Positions 1-8,453 of a DNA stretch of 64,000 nucleotides are shown in pieces. The translations under genes were made by a program, and so were the position numbers. The DNA comes from RHKX01 sp963745755 (lineage in GTDB: Bacteria > Actinomycetota > Thermoleophilia > Solirubrobacterales > 70-9), in contig CAVUYP010000001.1 of the NCBI GenBank assembly GCA_963745755.1, positions 1,860,001 through 1,924,000 on the forward strand. Reading direction: 5' to 3'. The notes under the pieces are model-generated. The model ran no database searches. It was given only the letters and a program-made list of their open reading frames with translations, and was not told the DNA's origin. Position 1 is the stretch's first letter. Each line of letters begins with the position of its first letter.

Positions 1-1
1 G

Positions 2-304
2 TTGTGGTGGCGGGGATGCCCCTCATGGGAGCGGACGTTGGCGATGCTTCGCGAGGAGATGGCCGCGCAAGGCCTGGGTGAGGAGCGACTCGGGGTGATC
101 GAGATTGAGGACGAGGCCGCCGCGGCGCGCCTCGGGTTCCCCGGATCGCCGACGATCCGGGTCGCAGGGGAGGACATCCAGCCGCCCGATCCCGAGCAGG
201 CGATCGGCCTGAGCTGTCGTGTGTACAGGCGCCGGGACGGCCGCGTCTCACCGCTTCCCGATCCGGAGGACCTCAGGGAAGCGCTTGCGAGAATTGGCGG
301 ATGA
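2..304 (+). CDS. Small thioredoxin-fold protein, 5' end outside window
   Basis: The frame is already open at the window edge, so the true start is upstream; the TTG at base 2 is only the first possible start visible. About 100 residues are seen. A redox-type Cys lies in CPSW near residue 6, followed by the GSPTIRV strand that carries the usual cis-proline, then a second Cys in GLSCRVY near residue 73. This pattern matches the small thioredoxin-like proteins often annotated as DF-family (seleno)proteins or mercury-resistance-like proteins; the substrate is unknown. The stop overlaps the ATG of the next thioredoxin-fold gene by 4 bp (ATGA), so the two are probably translated together and act in a common thiol-redox step (inference). 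Confidence 0.6.
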   Translation: MWWRGCPSWERTLAMLREEMAAQGLGEERLGVIEIEDEAAAARLGFPGSPTIRVAGEDIQPPDPEQAIGLSCRVYRRRDGRVSPLPDPEDLREALARIGG

Positions 305-840
305 GCGAGAACGGAATTACGATCGGGGACCCAGCTCCGGCCTTCTCGTTGCCGGGAACCGACAGAGCTCGTCATGAGCTAGGGCTCGATGACGGCAGCA
401 CAGCCACGGTCGTCTACTGGACCTGCAATCACTGCCCCTACGCGCTCGCCTGGCAGGCCCGGCTTCACGACGTCGCCCACGACTACGCCGAGCGCGGAGT
501 GCGGGTGCTGGCGATCAACTCCAACGACTCCGACCGCTACCCCGCCGACTCCTTCGACGCGATGGTCGAGCGGGTTGACCGCGCTGGCGGCTGGCCGCAT
601 CCCTACCTGCACGATGAGAGCCAGACCGCAGCCCGCGCCTTCGGCGCGCGAAAGACCCCGGACGTGTTCCTCTTCGATCGCGAGCTCCGGCTGCGCTACC
701 GGGGTGCCCCCGACGCCGACTACAACGATCCTGGCGAGAACGCGGCCTGGTTGCGGGGCGCTTTGGAGGCGGTGCTCGCAGGGGACGTGCCGGACCCGGC
801 CGAGACGGAGCCGGTTGGGTGCGGTTTGAAGTGGCGCTGA
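301..840 (+). CDS. Thioredoxin/peroxiredoxin-like protein
   Basis: 179-residue protein of the AhpC/TSA-thioredoxin superfamily. The N-terminal strand GDPAPAFSLPG is the typical peroxiredoxin-like opening. The redox centre is WTCNHCPYA near residues 40-48 (CxxC), followed by INSND and the KTPDVFLFD strand with the cis-Pro. The C-terminus ends in VGCGLKWR, a third conserved Cys typical of this family (often annotated as thioredoxin family protein or redoxin). Length is normal for the family. It overlaps the preceding thioredoxin-like gene by 4 bp, indicating coupling. Expected role is cytoplasmic dithiol-disulfide exchange or peroxide reduction; the specific partner cannot be read from sequence. 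Confidence 0.85.
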   Translation: MSENGITIGDPAPAFSLPGTDRARHELGLDDGSTATVVYWTCNHCPYALAWQARLHDVAHDYAERGVRVLAINSNDSDRYPADSFDAMVERVDRAGGWPHPYLHDESQTAARAFGARKTPDVFLFDRELRLRYRGAPDADYNDPGENAAWLRGALEAVLAGDVPDPAETEPVGCGLKWR

Positions 841-1129
841 TCGGACTCGCATGGCGAGCTGTGCTGCCAGCTCGCGCGCTTACAGGGCAGATGCGCGCGG
901 AACTCCGGCGCCGCACCCTCCGGTGCGCTGATAAGCAGCGGATCCACCCCACGGATGGCGCCGTCCTCTCCTGACTAGGGTGTGTGAGAGGACCCGGTCG
1001 TGACCAGGCCGGCCCGAAGGGTGGTCATCACCTGAAGAGCTTCAACTTCGGGCGCTTGTCCTGGCCCCGACGCTCCCAACGGCCCTGCGAAATCGCGATT
1101 TCCCTTTGGCGTGGCTAGGATGCCCGGCG

Positions 1130-1366
1130 ATGAGCAAGCAACGCGCGGGACAGCAAAGCGAGGGCGGCGTCAGCGCCAGACAGATATTCGGCTGGCTCGC
1201 GCTCGCGCTGCTCCTGCTGTGGATTGTGCTCAACACCCAGTCGGTTAAGGTTGATTTGATCGTCTCGACGGTGACGATGCCGCTGTTCGTTGCCCTCGTC
1301 ATCGCTGGCCTGCTCGGCGCGCTCATCACCTGGCTTCTGCCGCGCATACGTGGCGATGGGAATTGA
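1130..1366 (+). CDS. LapA-domain (DUF1049) small membrane protein
   Basis: 78 residues from the ATG at 1130. Two hydrophobic helices (residues about 20-37 and 48-68) are separated by the segment NTQSVKVDLIVSTVTMP, which matches the LapA/DUF1049 core (N...V.v.f). The tail is basic. There is no Shine-Dalgarno sequence, but a -10-like TAGGAT ends 9 nt before the ATG, consistent with a leaderless message. A longer TTG start at 1106 is possible but would place coding sequence across that promoter. Function in actinobacteria is not established; in proteobacteria the family assists lipopolysaccharide assembly, which does not apply here. Confidence 0.75.
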   Translation: MSKQRAGQQSEGGVSARQIFGWLALALLLLWIVLNTQSVKVDLIVSTVTMPLFVALVIAGLLGALITWLLPRIRGDGN

Positions 1367-1758
1367 TCCGACCCCGCGAGAGTCCCGTCGGCGCGTGGGC
1401 GACCCCGCAACTGCGTGCGTAGGGGTCGGGCGGGCGGTGGTTTCGTTCCGCATGTCCAAGCGGTTCGCCGCTCCAGGTGGCCTCGCGGGCATTCTGGAGG
1501 TCGTGCGGAGCGGGCAACCGCGCCCGGATGCGTCCGCTCTGCTCGGGGTCGTGTACCCCTTAGACGGACACGCCGCATCAGTCGGTACCACACGGGTGCC
1601 GCGAAGCATGCCGCGACCTCCGAGCAGGGCCGTCGGCGATCGTGGTGGACAGCTGAGCGCGACACCGGAGGATGCACGGGGGTGACGTTGAACCCACCAC
1701 CCAATGGTGTCTTGGCTAGAGTCGCTGCTGACGAGTCACCCGAAGACCGGAGGCACAC
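1367..1758. other. Intergenic stretch with no supported gene
   Basis: About 390 bases between the LapA-like and DUF6131 genes. Several frames are open only because of high G+C. None has a convincing start, a recognisable motif or protein-like composition, and no RNA gene or repeat was recognised. Confidence 0.4.
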
Positions 1759-1917
1759 TTGATCACCGTCGGCATCATCTGCTTGGTCGTCGCGGCCCTG
1801 TTTTGGGGGAACCCCATCCTTTGGACAATCGGCGTCATCTTGGTCGTCCTGGGTCTGATCTTTTGGGTATTGGGCGCGATGGGCCGCGCCGTGGGCGGTC
1901 GGCGCCACTACTACTAG
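1759..1917 (+). CDS. DUF6131-family small membrane protein
   Basis: 52-residue protein starting at TTG, with GGAGG five bases upstream. It is almost entirely one hydrophobic hairpin: ITVGIICLVVAALFW, then GNPILWTIGVILVV and LGLIFWVLGAMG, ending in GRAVGGRRHYY. The PILWTIG core and GRRHYY tail are the signature of the actinobacterial DUF6131 family, whose function is unknown. The gene is shorter than common ORF cut-offs and easily missed. Its stop is embedded in CTACTACTAG. Confidence 0.8.
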   Translation: MITVGIICLVVAALFWGNPILWTIGVILVVLGLIFWVLGAMGRAVGGRRHYY

Positions 1918-2124
1918 AGGGCTCGAGCTGGGCGGCGATCTGCGCGAGATGGACCTTGGCTCGGGTCGGGTATCGAGCCGTCCCTGGCGCTCGACGACTC
2001 CGGCGCAGCTACGGCACCGGCGGGTCTTGCCGACCCGGATCGGGTCGGGCTCGGGGCAGGTGCAGGTCGTGTCGTCCAGCGGGGCGGCGACGGTCGGGAA
2101 GCTGGTTGGGCGGCGCCGGTCCAT
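1918..2124 (-). CDS. Possible small zinc-ribbon ORF (3' limit uncertain)
   Basis: Starts at ATG 2124 (or GTG 2127), overlapping the stop of the neighbouring zinc-ribbon ORF (GTGATG), which suggests coupling. The first 50 residues contain TCTCPEPDP followed by CRSCAG, a plausible four-Cys metal site. Beyond about 1918 the frame stays open to 1042, but there it runs antisense to the DUF6131 and LapA genes and looks non-coding. A stop lies in a shifted frame at CTAGTAG, so the real end may be near 1915. Low confidence; function unknown. Confidence 0.35.
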
Positions 2125-2321
2125 CACTCCCCCTCTCCGCAGACGAGGTGGACGAGCTGGTCATTGACCACCAGGCGGGGATCGCAGCGGCGAACGGACT
2201 GGCCGCAGCGAGGACAGGTCGCGACCTCCTCGGTAGCCATCCGGGCGATCGACTCACGGCGACCGGCAGGGAGGGGATCGAGCTGGGCGACGATCTGTGC
2301 GAACTGGTCGGTGGTGGCCAT
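2124..2321 (-). CDS. Small zinc-ribbon protein of the tRNA-Asp-linked element
   Basis: 65 residues from the ATG at 2321, which has GGAGG ten bases upstream; an alternative ATG at 2363 adds 14 low-complexity residues. The N-terminal half is a short amphipathic helix pair (DQFAQIVAQLDPLPAGR). The C-terminal half has CPRCGQSVRRCDPR and HLVCG, a CxxC...C...HxxC cluster likely to bind zinc. No family is recognised. It lies downstream of the RepA-like ATPase on the same strand and overlaps the next small ORF, so the three look like parts of one accessory unit. Confidence 0.5.
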   Translation of the reverse strand: MATTDQFAQIVAQLDPLPAGRRESIARMATEEVATCPRCGQSVRRCDPRLVVNDQLVHLVCGEGE

Positions 2322-2367
2322 CGGTGGTGGTCCTCCATTCGTTTGGTTGGTCGGTTCTGCCATCCCG

Positions 2368-3517
2368 TCAGCCGGGAGGGCCGAGGGGGTACGGCGGCCC
2401 CCGGCCCCCGGGGGGGCCAAAAGCCCCCGTAGGGGGCGGGGGCCCGGCCCCCCCTCCGAGGCTGGGGGGGCCGAGGGGGGGCCGCGCAGTTCCGGCCCCC
2501 CTTGACGTAGCCGTCATTGCCCGCCGAAGTGATCCCCGATCCGGGGTCGGCGGCGAAGTCGCGGAGGGCGTCGCGGAGCTTGTCGTGGCTCCCGCTGATC
2601 CCCTTCTTGCGGGCCCTCTCGATCAGCCGCTTGCGTCCGAGCGGTTCCTCCTCTTTGAGCACTTCGATGAACGCCCGGCGGATGACGTCGCGCTCCTCCT
2701 CGCCCTCGACCCGCTCGGCCACGGTCGAGGTGCCGGTCCGGTGGTCGTGGACGACGCTCAGCGGCCCGACGACGTTGTCGGGCTGCTTGAGATGGAGCAT
2801 CTCGACCTCGCGGTCGCCGGCCTCTCCCCAGAGGTAGACCACCGACCCGGCGCCAGCGGCGATCCACTGTGAGCCGTAGAGATCGTCGAGCCGCTTCGGC
2901 TTGCGGTTGCCCTCCTGGCCCTTGCGGTTGTGATGGAGGGCGGCGACCTCGATGCCCGCCGAGACGAGCAGCTGCATCGTCCGGTTGAACTCGACGCCGA
3001 GCTCGCCGCCCGAAACGTCTCCGGCAACGTCCTTTACGGAGTCGAAGATCACCGTGCCGATCTCCTGCTGCCTGAACATGGCGAGGGTGTGCTCGCGGTC
3101 GGCCAGGGCGTCGAAGGGCCCGGTCCAGACGACCAGGGCTTCATCGAGACGTTCGCGCTGATCGGGGTCGACCATCCTCCGCATCGACCGGAGCGCCTGC
3201 TGGGGGCGGTCGGCGGCGACGTAGAGGGTCCGGGTGGTCGCCCGCGCAACCGGATAGCCGAGAACGTTCGGGAACGTGACCCGGCAGCGGGCGAGGGCGA
3301 GCTGTTGGGCGAGGGTCGTCTTGCCGACGCCGGGAGGCCCGGCGAGGATCAGCGGCTCGCCCTCCGACCAGAGGACATCGTGATCGCGCCCCCAGATCGC
3401 CGGGATCCGTTCGGGGGCGTCGAGGATGATCGCGCCGCTGTGGAAGTTGCCCGCGGCGACCTCGAGGTCGAGCTCGGCGTTGCGACGATCTTCGTCGAGG
3501 GGGTAGGTGTCAGGCAT
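2368..3517 (-). CDS. RepA/DnaB-like AAA family ATPase of an integrated element
   Basis: RecA-fold ATPase resembling plasmid RepA helicases (AAA_25 type). Walker A is GPPGVGKTT at residues 60-68, Walker B is TVIFDS near 150-160, and LHHNRKG forms the sensor/motif-3 region. A basic helix-rich C-terminal segment (GRKRLIERARKKG) resembles a winged-helix tail. Coding-like sequence fades after about residue 335, where long G/C runs begin (2400-2510). The nominal frame stays open to 2009, but only as a shadow of the small zinc-ribbon ORFs. One indel in the runs would place a stop at 2368, the boundary I use. Such ATPases are typical of actinobacterial plasmids and integrative elements. Confidence 0.65.
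2419..2437 (-). terminator. Intrinsic terminator-like hairpin in the G/C-run region
   Basis: Read on the minus strand, GCCCCC-TAC-GGGGGC forms a 6-bp perfect hairpin followed immediately by TTTT. It lies just past the recognisable end of the RepA-like ATPase and ahead of the zinc-ribbon ORF, so it could end or attenuate transcription of the ATPase. Confidence 0.45.
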
Positions 3518-3710
3518 TGGTCATCGGCCCGCTCGGTGGCGGGCTTCCTTTCCGGGGCAGCGATCCGCACCGCCCCGTGTTTGAAGGGACGGTTGGAAAT
3601 GTGCGGCCTCGACGCCTACCGCCGCCGTAGTGGCGTTGAAGTGGCGTCGAGGCTCGGCCTAGAGCGGAGCGGAGTGTGCGAAAACCGCCCGCTTGGAGGG
3701 GTATTGAGAG

Positions 3711-3784
<74 letters not shown>

Positions 3785-3856
3785 ACGGTTCCGGATCCGC
3801 GCGTGAGGATCCGGGGGGCGGCGATTATGGCACGGCCCGCGGGGTAGGCTGCGCCG

Positions 3857-4702
3857 GTGCGGCTGATCACCTATCGATCCGAGCGCGGCGAGCGGGCGGG
3901 TGTGCTCGCCGGCGATGTCGTCGTCGACGCCGGCGACGCGCTCGGCGACGGCGAGGCACGCTCGGTTCGCGGGCTGCTCGCCGCGGCCGAGCTGTCCGGG
4001 CTCGCCGCCGGCGGCGGCGAAGCGGCCGGCGTTCCCCTCGCCGATGTCGAGCTGCTGCCGCCGGTGCCGGACCCCGAGAAGATCGTCTGCATCGGCCTCA
4101 ACTACCGCGACCACGCGGCCGAGGGCCGTCAGGAGCCACCACCGGTGCCGACCTTCTTCGCGAAGTTCCGCAACGCGCTCGCCGCCGATCGCGCGACGGT
4201 GGCCCTGCCGGCGGCGAGCCGCAAGGTCGACTACGAGGCAGAGATCGCGTTCGTCGTCGGCCGGATGGCGAGAGAGGTCGCCGCCGAGGACGCGATCGAC
4301 CACATCGCCGGCTACACGCTGCTCAACGACCTCTCGGCCCGCGATCTCCAGTTCCAGACGCCGCAGTGGCTGCCCGGCAAGGTCTTCGACGGCTCCGCCC
4401 CCTGCGGGCCGGCCCTGGTCACGACCGACGAGGTTCCGGGCGGTCCCGGGTCGCTCGGGATCGCGCTCGACCTCAACGGCGAGCGCATGCAGGAGGCGAC
4501 GACCGCCGATCTGATCTTCTCGATCCCCGACCTGCTCGCCCACCTGTCGACGCTGATGACGCTCGTCCCCGGCGACATCGTCTCGACCGGCACCCCGGCC
4601 GGAGTCGGCGGCGCCCGCGAGCCGCGGGTCTGGCTGCAGCCCGGCGACGAGCTCGTCGTCAGCTCGCCCGAGCTCGGCGAGCTGCGGACGACGATCGGCT
4701 GA
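3857..4702 (+). CDS. Fumarylacetoacetate hydrolase family protein
   Basis: 281 residues, GTG start. The N-terminal small domain covers residues 1-65; the FAH catalytic fold follows, with CIGLNYRDHAAE (near 76-87) and metal ligands in DYEAEIAFVVG (about 115-125) and LLNDLSARDLQ (about 150-160). The C-terminal part has GDIVSTGTPAGVG (near 240), the usual end motif. Length matches the short FAH family whose members act as acylpyruvases, 2-hydroxyhepta-2,4-diene-1,7-dioate isomerases or oxaloacetate tautomerases; the substrate cannot be chosen from sequence. There is no ribosome-binding site, but TAGGCT ends 6 nt before the start, suggesting a leaderless transcript. Confidence 0.9.
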   Translation: MRLITYRSERGERAGVLAGDVVVDAGDALGDGEARSVRGLLAAAELSGLAAGGGEAAGVPLADVELLPPVPDPEKIVCIGLNYRDHAAEGRQEPPPVPTFFAKFRNALAADRATVALPAASRKVDYEAEIAFVVGRMAREVAAEDAIDHIAGYTLLNDLSARDLQFQTPQWLPGKVFDGSAPCGPALVTTDEVPGGPGSLGIALDLNGERMQEATTADLIFSIPDLLAHLSTLMTLVPGDIVSTGTPAGVGGAREPRVWLQPGDELVVSSPELGELRTTIG

Positions 4703-4744
4703 GCCGCCGGCTCCGCACCGAGCGGGTCGCCATTCGTGCCGCGT

Positions 4745-6451
4745 TCAACGTGGCGAACGGGCGGTCCGCAAATCGACATCGGCGCCCGGATCGGCGGCGG
4801 AGATCCGCTCCTGGGTCGCGAACGAGTTGATCAGAACGTACGGCAGCCACCAGAGAATGAAGAAGTAGAACCAGTGGGTCGAGCCGACCTGGGTCGCGAT
4901 CAGCACCGCGGCGCCGAGCGCGGCGACCTGCAGGGCGGTCCGTCGCCAGGGCAGGAAGTAGAGGGCCGAGCCGAGCAGGACCGGGAAGGCGCGGGCGAGG
5001 TCCTGGAGCCAGCCAAGCGACGGCTCGAGGCCCCAGACGCTGAACGGCGAGCCGCGCGACGCCTGATATCCGAACGTGCGGTCGTAGAACTCGCGGAACC
5101 CGCCGTCGGGGAGGAGCGGCAGCAGCACCGCCGCCCAGACGGCGACGAAGACGACGGCGAAGATCACGGTCGACCGGACCCGGCGGCGGCCCGGCCCGGC
5201 CGCGAACAGCGGTGCCAGCGCCAGCGGCCCGAACTTGACCGCGGCGGCGAGGGCGACCGCGAAGCCGCGGCCGGCCGGCGAGACGAACGCGATCAGCGCC
5301 GCGATCAGCAGCGCGGCGACGAGGGCGTCGTTGCCGCCGTTCGCGTCGAGGGCGTAGAGCGTGTACGGGTAGGCGAGCCAGGCGAACGCCAGCGCTATGC
5401 CGAGATCGCGGCCGGCGCGGCCGGCGCGAAGCCGGCGGCCGGCGAGCACGAGCAGGCCGACGACGGCGAGGTCGAAGACGATCGCCGCCGCGTGGGCCGC
5501 CGGCAGCGCCTCGAGCCCCCCGCCCCACGGCAGCAACTGCTCGAACGGAACGTAGGCGAGGTAGCTGAGTGGGCCATAGGAGTCGCCGCGATCGATCAGC
5601 GGCGTGAAGTGCCCGGCGTAGACGCCGAGGCCGTCGGCGATCCGGTCGGCACCGACGACGTTCGCGAAGCCGATGTCGATCACCTGGGAGTCGACGATGT
5701 TGAGGGTGATCCGGAAGACGACGAGGGCGGCCGCCGCGATCACCAGCCAGCGGATCGGCATCCACGGGATCAGCGGGCCGGCACGGGTCTGCGGCCGCAG
5801 GCCGGCGATCAGCATCCGCGCGAACAGGTAGGCGAGGACCGGATAGACGAGCGGAACCGACGCAACGATCTCGCCCTTGTTGAAGAAGAACTGCGAGACC
5901 GAGAACGAGAGCAGCACGAGCAGATCGAGATGGAGGAGTCGCAGCGGCCGCCGCGGGTCGATGAACGGCAGCACGAAGAGGACGCAGAGCGGGATCCAAA
6001 TCCAGGCCTCGCTGACGTTGCCGGCAACCGCGCCCTCATAGCCGCGCGCCAGCTTCACCTCGACCTGCTGGTTGCGCCAGGCCTCGACGACGGCACCGGT
6101 CGCGTCGTCGATCACGACCTGGGCGACGTCGGTGCCGCCGTCGTAGTAGTCGATCTGCCAGCGGTCGCTGCCACGGGTCGAGGCGCGGGGCCTCATCGCA
6201 GGGCTCTCGGCGCGTTCGTCGCGCACGGTCGATGTGCCGTCGGCGATCGCGATCGCAGCGCCGGCGCTGAGCTCGAATCCCGGCGGCGTCCGCTCCAACG
6301 AGCGGATCGGGGTCAGCGGCGCGAGCGGCTCGGGGCCGAACGGCGGCTGCCGGGCGGGGTTCTCGGCGGCGCCGGCGACGGGAGCGGCGACGGCGCAGAC
6401 GAGTGCGATCGCGAGCGCGAGGATCGGAGGCCGGAGTCCCACGACGGCCAT
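4745..6451 (-). CDS. Polytopic membrane protein, possible DUF2029/GT87-type glycosyltransferase
   Basis: 568 residues. A cleavable signal sequence (about 1-28) is followed by an extracytoplasmic region with a PepSY-like stretch (RWQIDYYDGG...VVIDDATGAVVEAWR, split across residues 95-130), then roughly eleven hydrophobic helices. The helical part includes DRGDSYGPLSYLAYVPFE and a later positively charged loop before STHWFYFFILWW, reminiscent of membrane mannosyltransferases that use polyprenyl-phosphate sugars. Assignment to that clan is by overall architecture only. It is divergent from the lipoprotein gene with only 9 bp between starts, and convergent with the FAH gene. Confidence 0.55.
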   Translation of the reverse strand: MAVVGLRPPILALAIALVCAVAAPVAGAAENPARQPPFGPEPLAPLTPIRSLERTPPGFELSAGAAIAIADGTSTVRDERAESPAMRPRASTRGSDRWQIDYYDGGTDVAQVVIDDATGAVVEAWRNQQVEVKLARGYEGAVAGNVSEAWIWIPLCVLFVLPFIDPRRPLRLLHLDLLVLLSFSVSQFFFNKGEIVASVPLVYPVLAYLFARMLIAGLRPQTRAGPLIPWMPIRWLVIAAAALVVFRITLNIVDSQVIDIGFANVVGADRIADGLGVYAGHFTPLIDRGDSYGPLSYLAYVPFEQLLPWGGGLEALPAAHAAAIVFDLAVVGLLVLAGRRLRAGRAGRDLGIALAFAWLAYPYTLYALDANGGNDALVAALLIAALIAFVSPAGRGFAVALAAAVKFGPLALAPLFAAGPGRRRVRSTVIFAVVFVAVWAAVLLPLLPDGGFREFYDRTFGYQASRGSPFSVWGLEPSLGWLQDLARAFPVLLGSALYFLPWRRTALQVAALGAAVLIATQVGSTHWFYFFILWWLPYVLINSFATQERISAADPGADVDLRTARSPR

Positions 6452-6460
6452 AATGAAGCG

Positions 6461-6934
6461 ATGAAGGGACGCGGACCCGCGCCGGGCACCGATCGGACCC
6501 GGGGCGTGCCCGGTGTCGCAGCGCTGCTGCTCGCGTCGCTGCTGCTCGCGGCGCCCGGCTGCGGCTCCGACGACGGCGGCAGCAGCACGGCGACGAGCGC
6601 CGCGGCTGCCGGCCTCACCGTCACCGTCGAGCCGGCCGAGGCCGCTCCCGGCGACGAGATCGCTGCCCGGGTCAACAACGACGGCGACAAGACCTACACC
6701 TACGGCGCCGCCTACGAGCTCGAGCGCCGCGTCGGCGACGCCTGGCGGAGCGTGAAGCTGCCACCGCGGCCGGTGATCGAGATCGGCTACGTCGCCTCCC
6801 CGGGCGCCGCGGGCCCGCCGGTGACGGTCGAGGTTCCCGAGGACGCCGAACCGGGGCCGTGGCGCGTCGTGATCGACCGCGACGCCCCCGGCGTCGGGCT
6901 GCTCAGCGGCGAGTTCGAGGTCGTCGATGGCTGA
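6461..6934 (+). CDS. Secreted lipoprotein with Ig-like domain
   Basis: 157 residues. Signal peptide with hydrophobic core LLLASLLLAAPGC and a lipobox LAAPGC at about residue 33; the Cys would be diacylated by Lgt, which is encoded in this window. After a Ser/Thr/Gly linker comes one beta-sandwich (TVTVEPAEAAPGDEI, WRSVKLPP, GPWRVVIDRD), the bacterial Ig-like type often found in actinobacterial lipoproteins. The start was chosen because the upstream frame is antisense to the membrane protein gene. Its stop overlaps the start of the downstream alpha/beta hydrolase by 8 bp, so the two are an operon. Confidence 0.7.
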   Translation: MKGRGPAPGTDRTRGVPGVAALLLASLLLAAPGCGSDDGGSSTATSAAAAGLTVTVEPAEAAPGDEIAARVNNDGDKTYTYGAAYELERRVGDAWRSVKLPPRPVIEIGYVASPGAAGPPVTVEVPEDAEPGPWRVVIDRDAPGVGLLSGEFEVVDG

Positions 6935-7718
6935 GCCGGAGCCGCGGCGGGCCGGCGGACTCGCCTACGAGCGCCATGGTGAGGGACCGCCGCTGGTCCT
7001 GATCCACGGGCTCGGCGCGACCCGCGCGATCTGGCGCCCGCAGCTCGGCGCCCTCGCCGAGCAGCGCGACGTGATCGCCGTCGACATGCCGGGGTTCGGG
7101 GACAGCCCGATGCTCGACGGCCCGGCGACCCCGTGGGCGCTCGGCGCCGCGATCGCCGGGCTCTGCGACGAGCTCGGCGTCGAACGGCCGCACCTCGCCG
7201 GCAACTCGCTCGGCGGTTGGGTGGCGATCGAGATGGCCAAGGCGGGCCGCGCCGCCTCGACCTGCCTGATCTCGCCGGCCGGCCTCTGGCGGCGCCCGCT
7301 CGGCCCGGCCCGGGCCGACGCCCGCCGGTTGGCCCGGCGGATGCGGCCGCTGGTCATGGCGATGACGCAGGTGACGCCGCTCCGCGAGGCGATGCTGCGA
7401 ACCAGCATCGGCCTGCCCGAGCGAGCACCCGCCGACGCCGGCCGAGCGATGATCGCCGCCTGGATCGACGCCCCCGGCTACGAGGCGGCGAACGCCGAGA
7501 TGCGCCGCTACGTCTGCGAGGACCTCGACCGCGTCACCGTGCCGACGACGATCGTCTGGGGCGAGCTCGACCGGCTCGTCGCGCCGCCACGACCCGAGCG
7601 CCGGCCCCCCGGCAGCCGCTACCTGCAGTTCGAGCGGCTCGGCCATACCCCGAACTGGGACGACCCCGAGCTCGTCGCGAGCCTGCTGCTCGAGGCCAGC
7701 GCCCCGGTGCCGGCCTAG
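6927..7718 (+). CDS. Alpha/beta hydrolase
   Basis: 263 residues with a standard alpha/beta-hydrolase core: oxyanion HGLGATR (27-33), DMPGFGDS (53-60), nucleophile elbow GNSLGG with Ser94, acid near GELDRL (about 210) and His in RLGHTPNWDDPE (about 240). The lid lies between residues 110 and 180. The segment between the acid strand and the last helix (LVAPPRPERRPPGSRY) is shorter than usual. The serine nucleophile argues for esterase/lipase-like activity rather than dehalogenation. It overlaps the lipoprotein gene at its start and the PNPOx-like gene at its stop by 4 bp on the opposite strand. Confidence 0.8.
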   Translation: MAEPEPRRAGGLAYERHGEGPPLVLIHGLGATRAIWRPQLGALAEQRDVIAVDMPGFGDSPMLDGPATPWALGAAIAGLCDELGVERPHLAGNSLGGWVAIEMAKAGRAASTCLISPAGLWRRPLGPARADARRLARRMRPLVMAMTQVTPLREAMLRTSIGLPERAPADAGRAMIAAWIDAPGYEAANAEMRRYVCEDLDRVTVPTTIVWGELDRLVAPPRPERRPPGSRYLQFERLGHTPNWDDPELVASLLLEASAPVPA

Positions 7719-8290
7719 TCCTGCTGGGCCGGCAGGCCGTCGAGGCTGCGGGCGCCGCGCTCGCGCTGTTGGCGACGGTAGTCGTCGATGCCGATCGTGC
7801 GAACGCGCTTCGCCGACGACAGCGCGTGGTGCTCGCGAAGGCCCTCGAAGCTCATCAGCGGGACGCCGTAGCCGCACGAGTCGGCGATCCGCTCGACCTC
7901 GACGACGACGATCGAGCGGCGCGCCTCGGGGATCGACGGTTCCTCGAATCCGCCGGCGGCGAGCAGATCCGCGAAGCGCGGATCGTCGTACATCACCGGC
8001 TCTCCGCGGCCGTGCAGGCGGACGATCCGCGGCGGTCCCTCGAAGGCGCAGAACATCACGCAGATCCGGCCGTTCTCACGAAGATGGGCGATCGTCTCGC
8101 TGCCGCTCCCGTTGACGTCGAGGTAGGCGACCCGGAGCGGCCCCAGCACCGCGAACGATCCGATCGGACCCTTCGGTGAGACGTTGACGTGCCCGGCCGG
8201 TGCGAGCGGCGCGGTGGCGACGAAGAACAGCGCCTGCCGCGCGAACCAATCTCGCATCTGATCGGGGATCTCCTCGAAGACCTTGGCCAC
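7715..8290 (-). CDS. Pyridoxamine 5'-phosphate oxidase family protein
   Basis: 191 residues from the GTG at 8290; a longer frame upstream would overlap the TerC leader and looks like read-through. The split-barrel flavin-binding fold is indicated by LFFVATAPLAPAGHVNVSPKG (in two short pieces around residues 24-45), the strand RVAYLDVNGSGSETIAHL (about 55-72) and GRICVMFCAFEGPPRIVRLHG. This is the small PNPOx-like class that binds FMN, F420 or haem and is usually annotated only as pyridoxamine 5'-phosphate oxidase family; true PNP oxidase activity is not implied. Stop-to-stop overlap of 4 bp with the alpha/beta hydrolase. Confidence 0.85.
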   Translation of the reverse strand: MAKVFEEIPDQMRDWFARQALFFVATAPLAPAGHVNVSPKGPIGSFAVLGPLRVAYLDVNGSGSETIAHLRENGRICVMFCAFEGPPRIVRLHGRGEPVMYDDPRFADLLAAGGFEEPSIPEARRSIVVVEVERIADSCGYGVPLMSFEGLREHHALSSAKRVRTIGIDDYRRQQRERGARSLDGLPAQQD

Positions 8291-8331
8291 GGCAGGCAAG
8301 GGTACCCGTGGACAGCTACGATTCAGGGACC

Positions 8332-8423
8332 GGAAGGGAAGTAGTTCTCGACGACGGTCGTCGTCAGCACGGGGCCCGGCCCCCGGCGACCGTGGCCCGG
8401 CGAACGGGCGAGCCAAACCTTCG
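8332..8423 (+). promoter_or_regulatory. yybP-ykoY-type (Mn2+) riboswitch upstream of TerC gene
   Basis: Hallmarks in order: 5' strand GGAAGGGAAGTAG, the segment GGTCGTCGTCAGCACGG, the complementary GGCGACCGTGGCCC, and the closing GCGAGCCAAACCTTC whose CCTTC pairs with the initial GAAGG to form P1. This arrangement matches the yybP-ykoY family, which senses manganese and controls TerC/Alx and MntP-type exporters. The element ends about 30 nt before the TTG of the TerC gene, and its RBS (AAAGGAA) lies just beyond. Identified by eye from motif order. Confidence 0.75.
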
Positions 8424-8453
8424 CGCATCGAACGCACGAAAGGAACGGCTCCC

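Noticed and set aside
1042..2127. Minus-strand 361-residue open frame
   Set aside because: Only its first 50-70 residues look protein-like; the rest is antisense to the DUF6131 and LapA genes, and high G+C keeps it open.
4736..6460. Long plus-strand frame upstream of the lipoprotein start
   Set aside because: It is antisense to the glycosyltransferase-like membrane protein, with composition dominated by D, E, R and G; the lipoprotein begins with a signal peptide at 6461.
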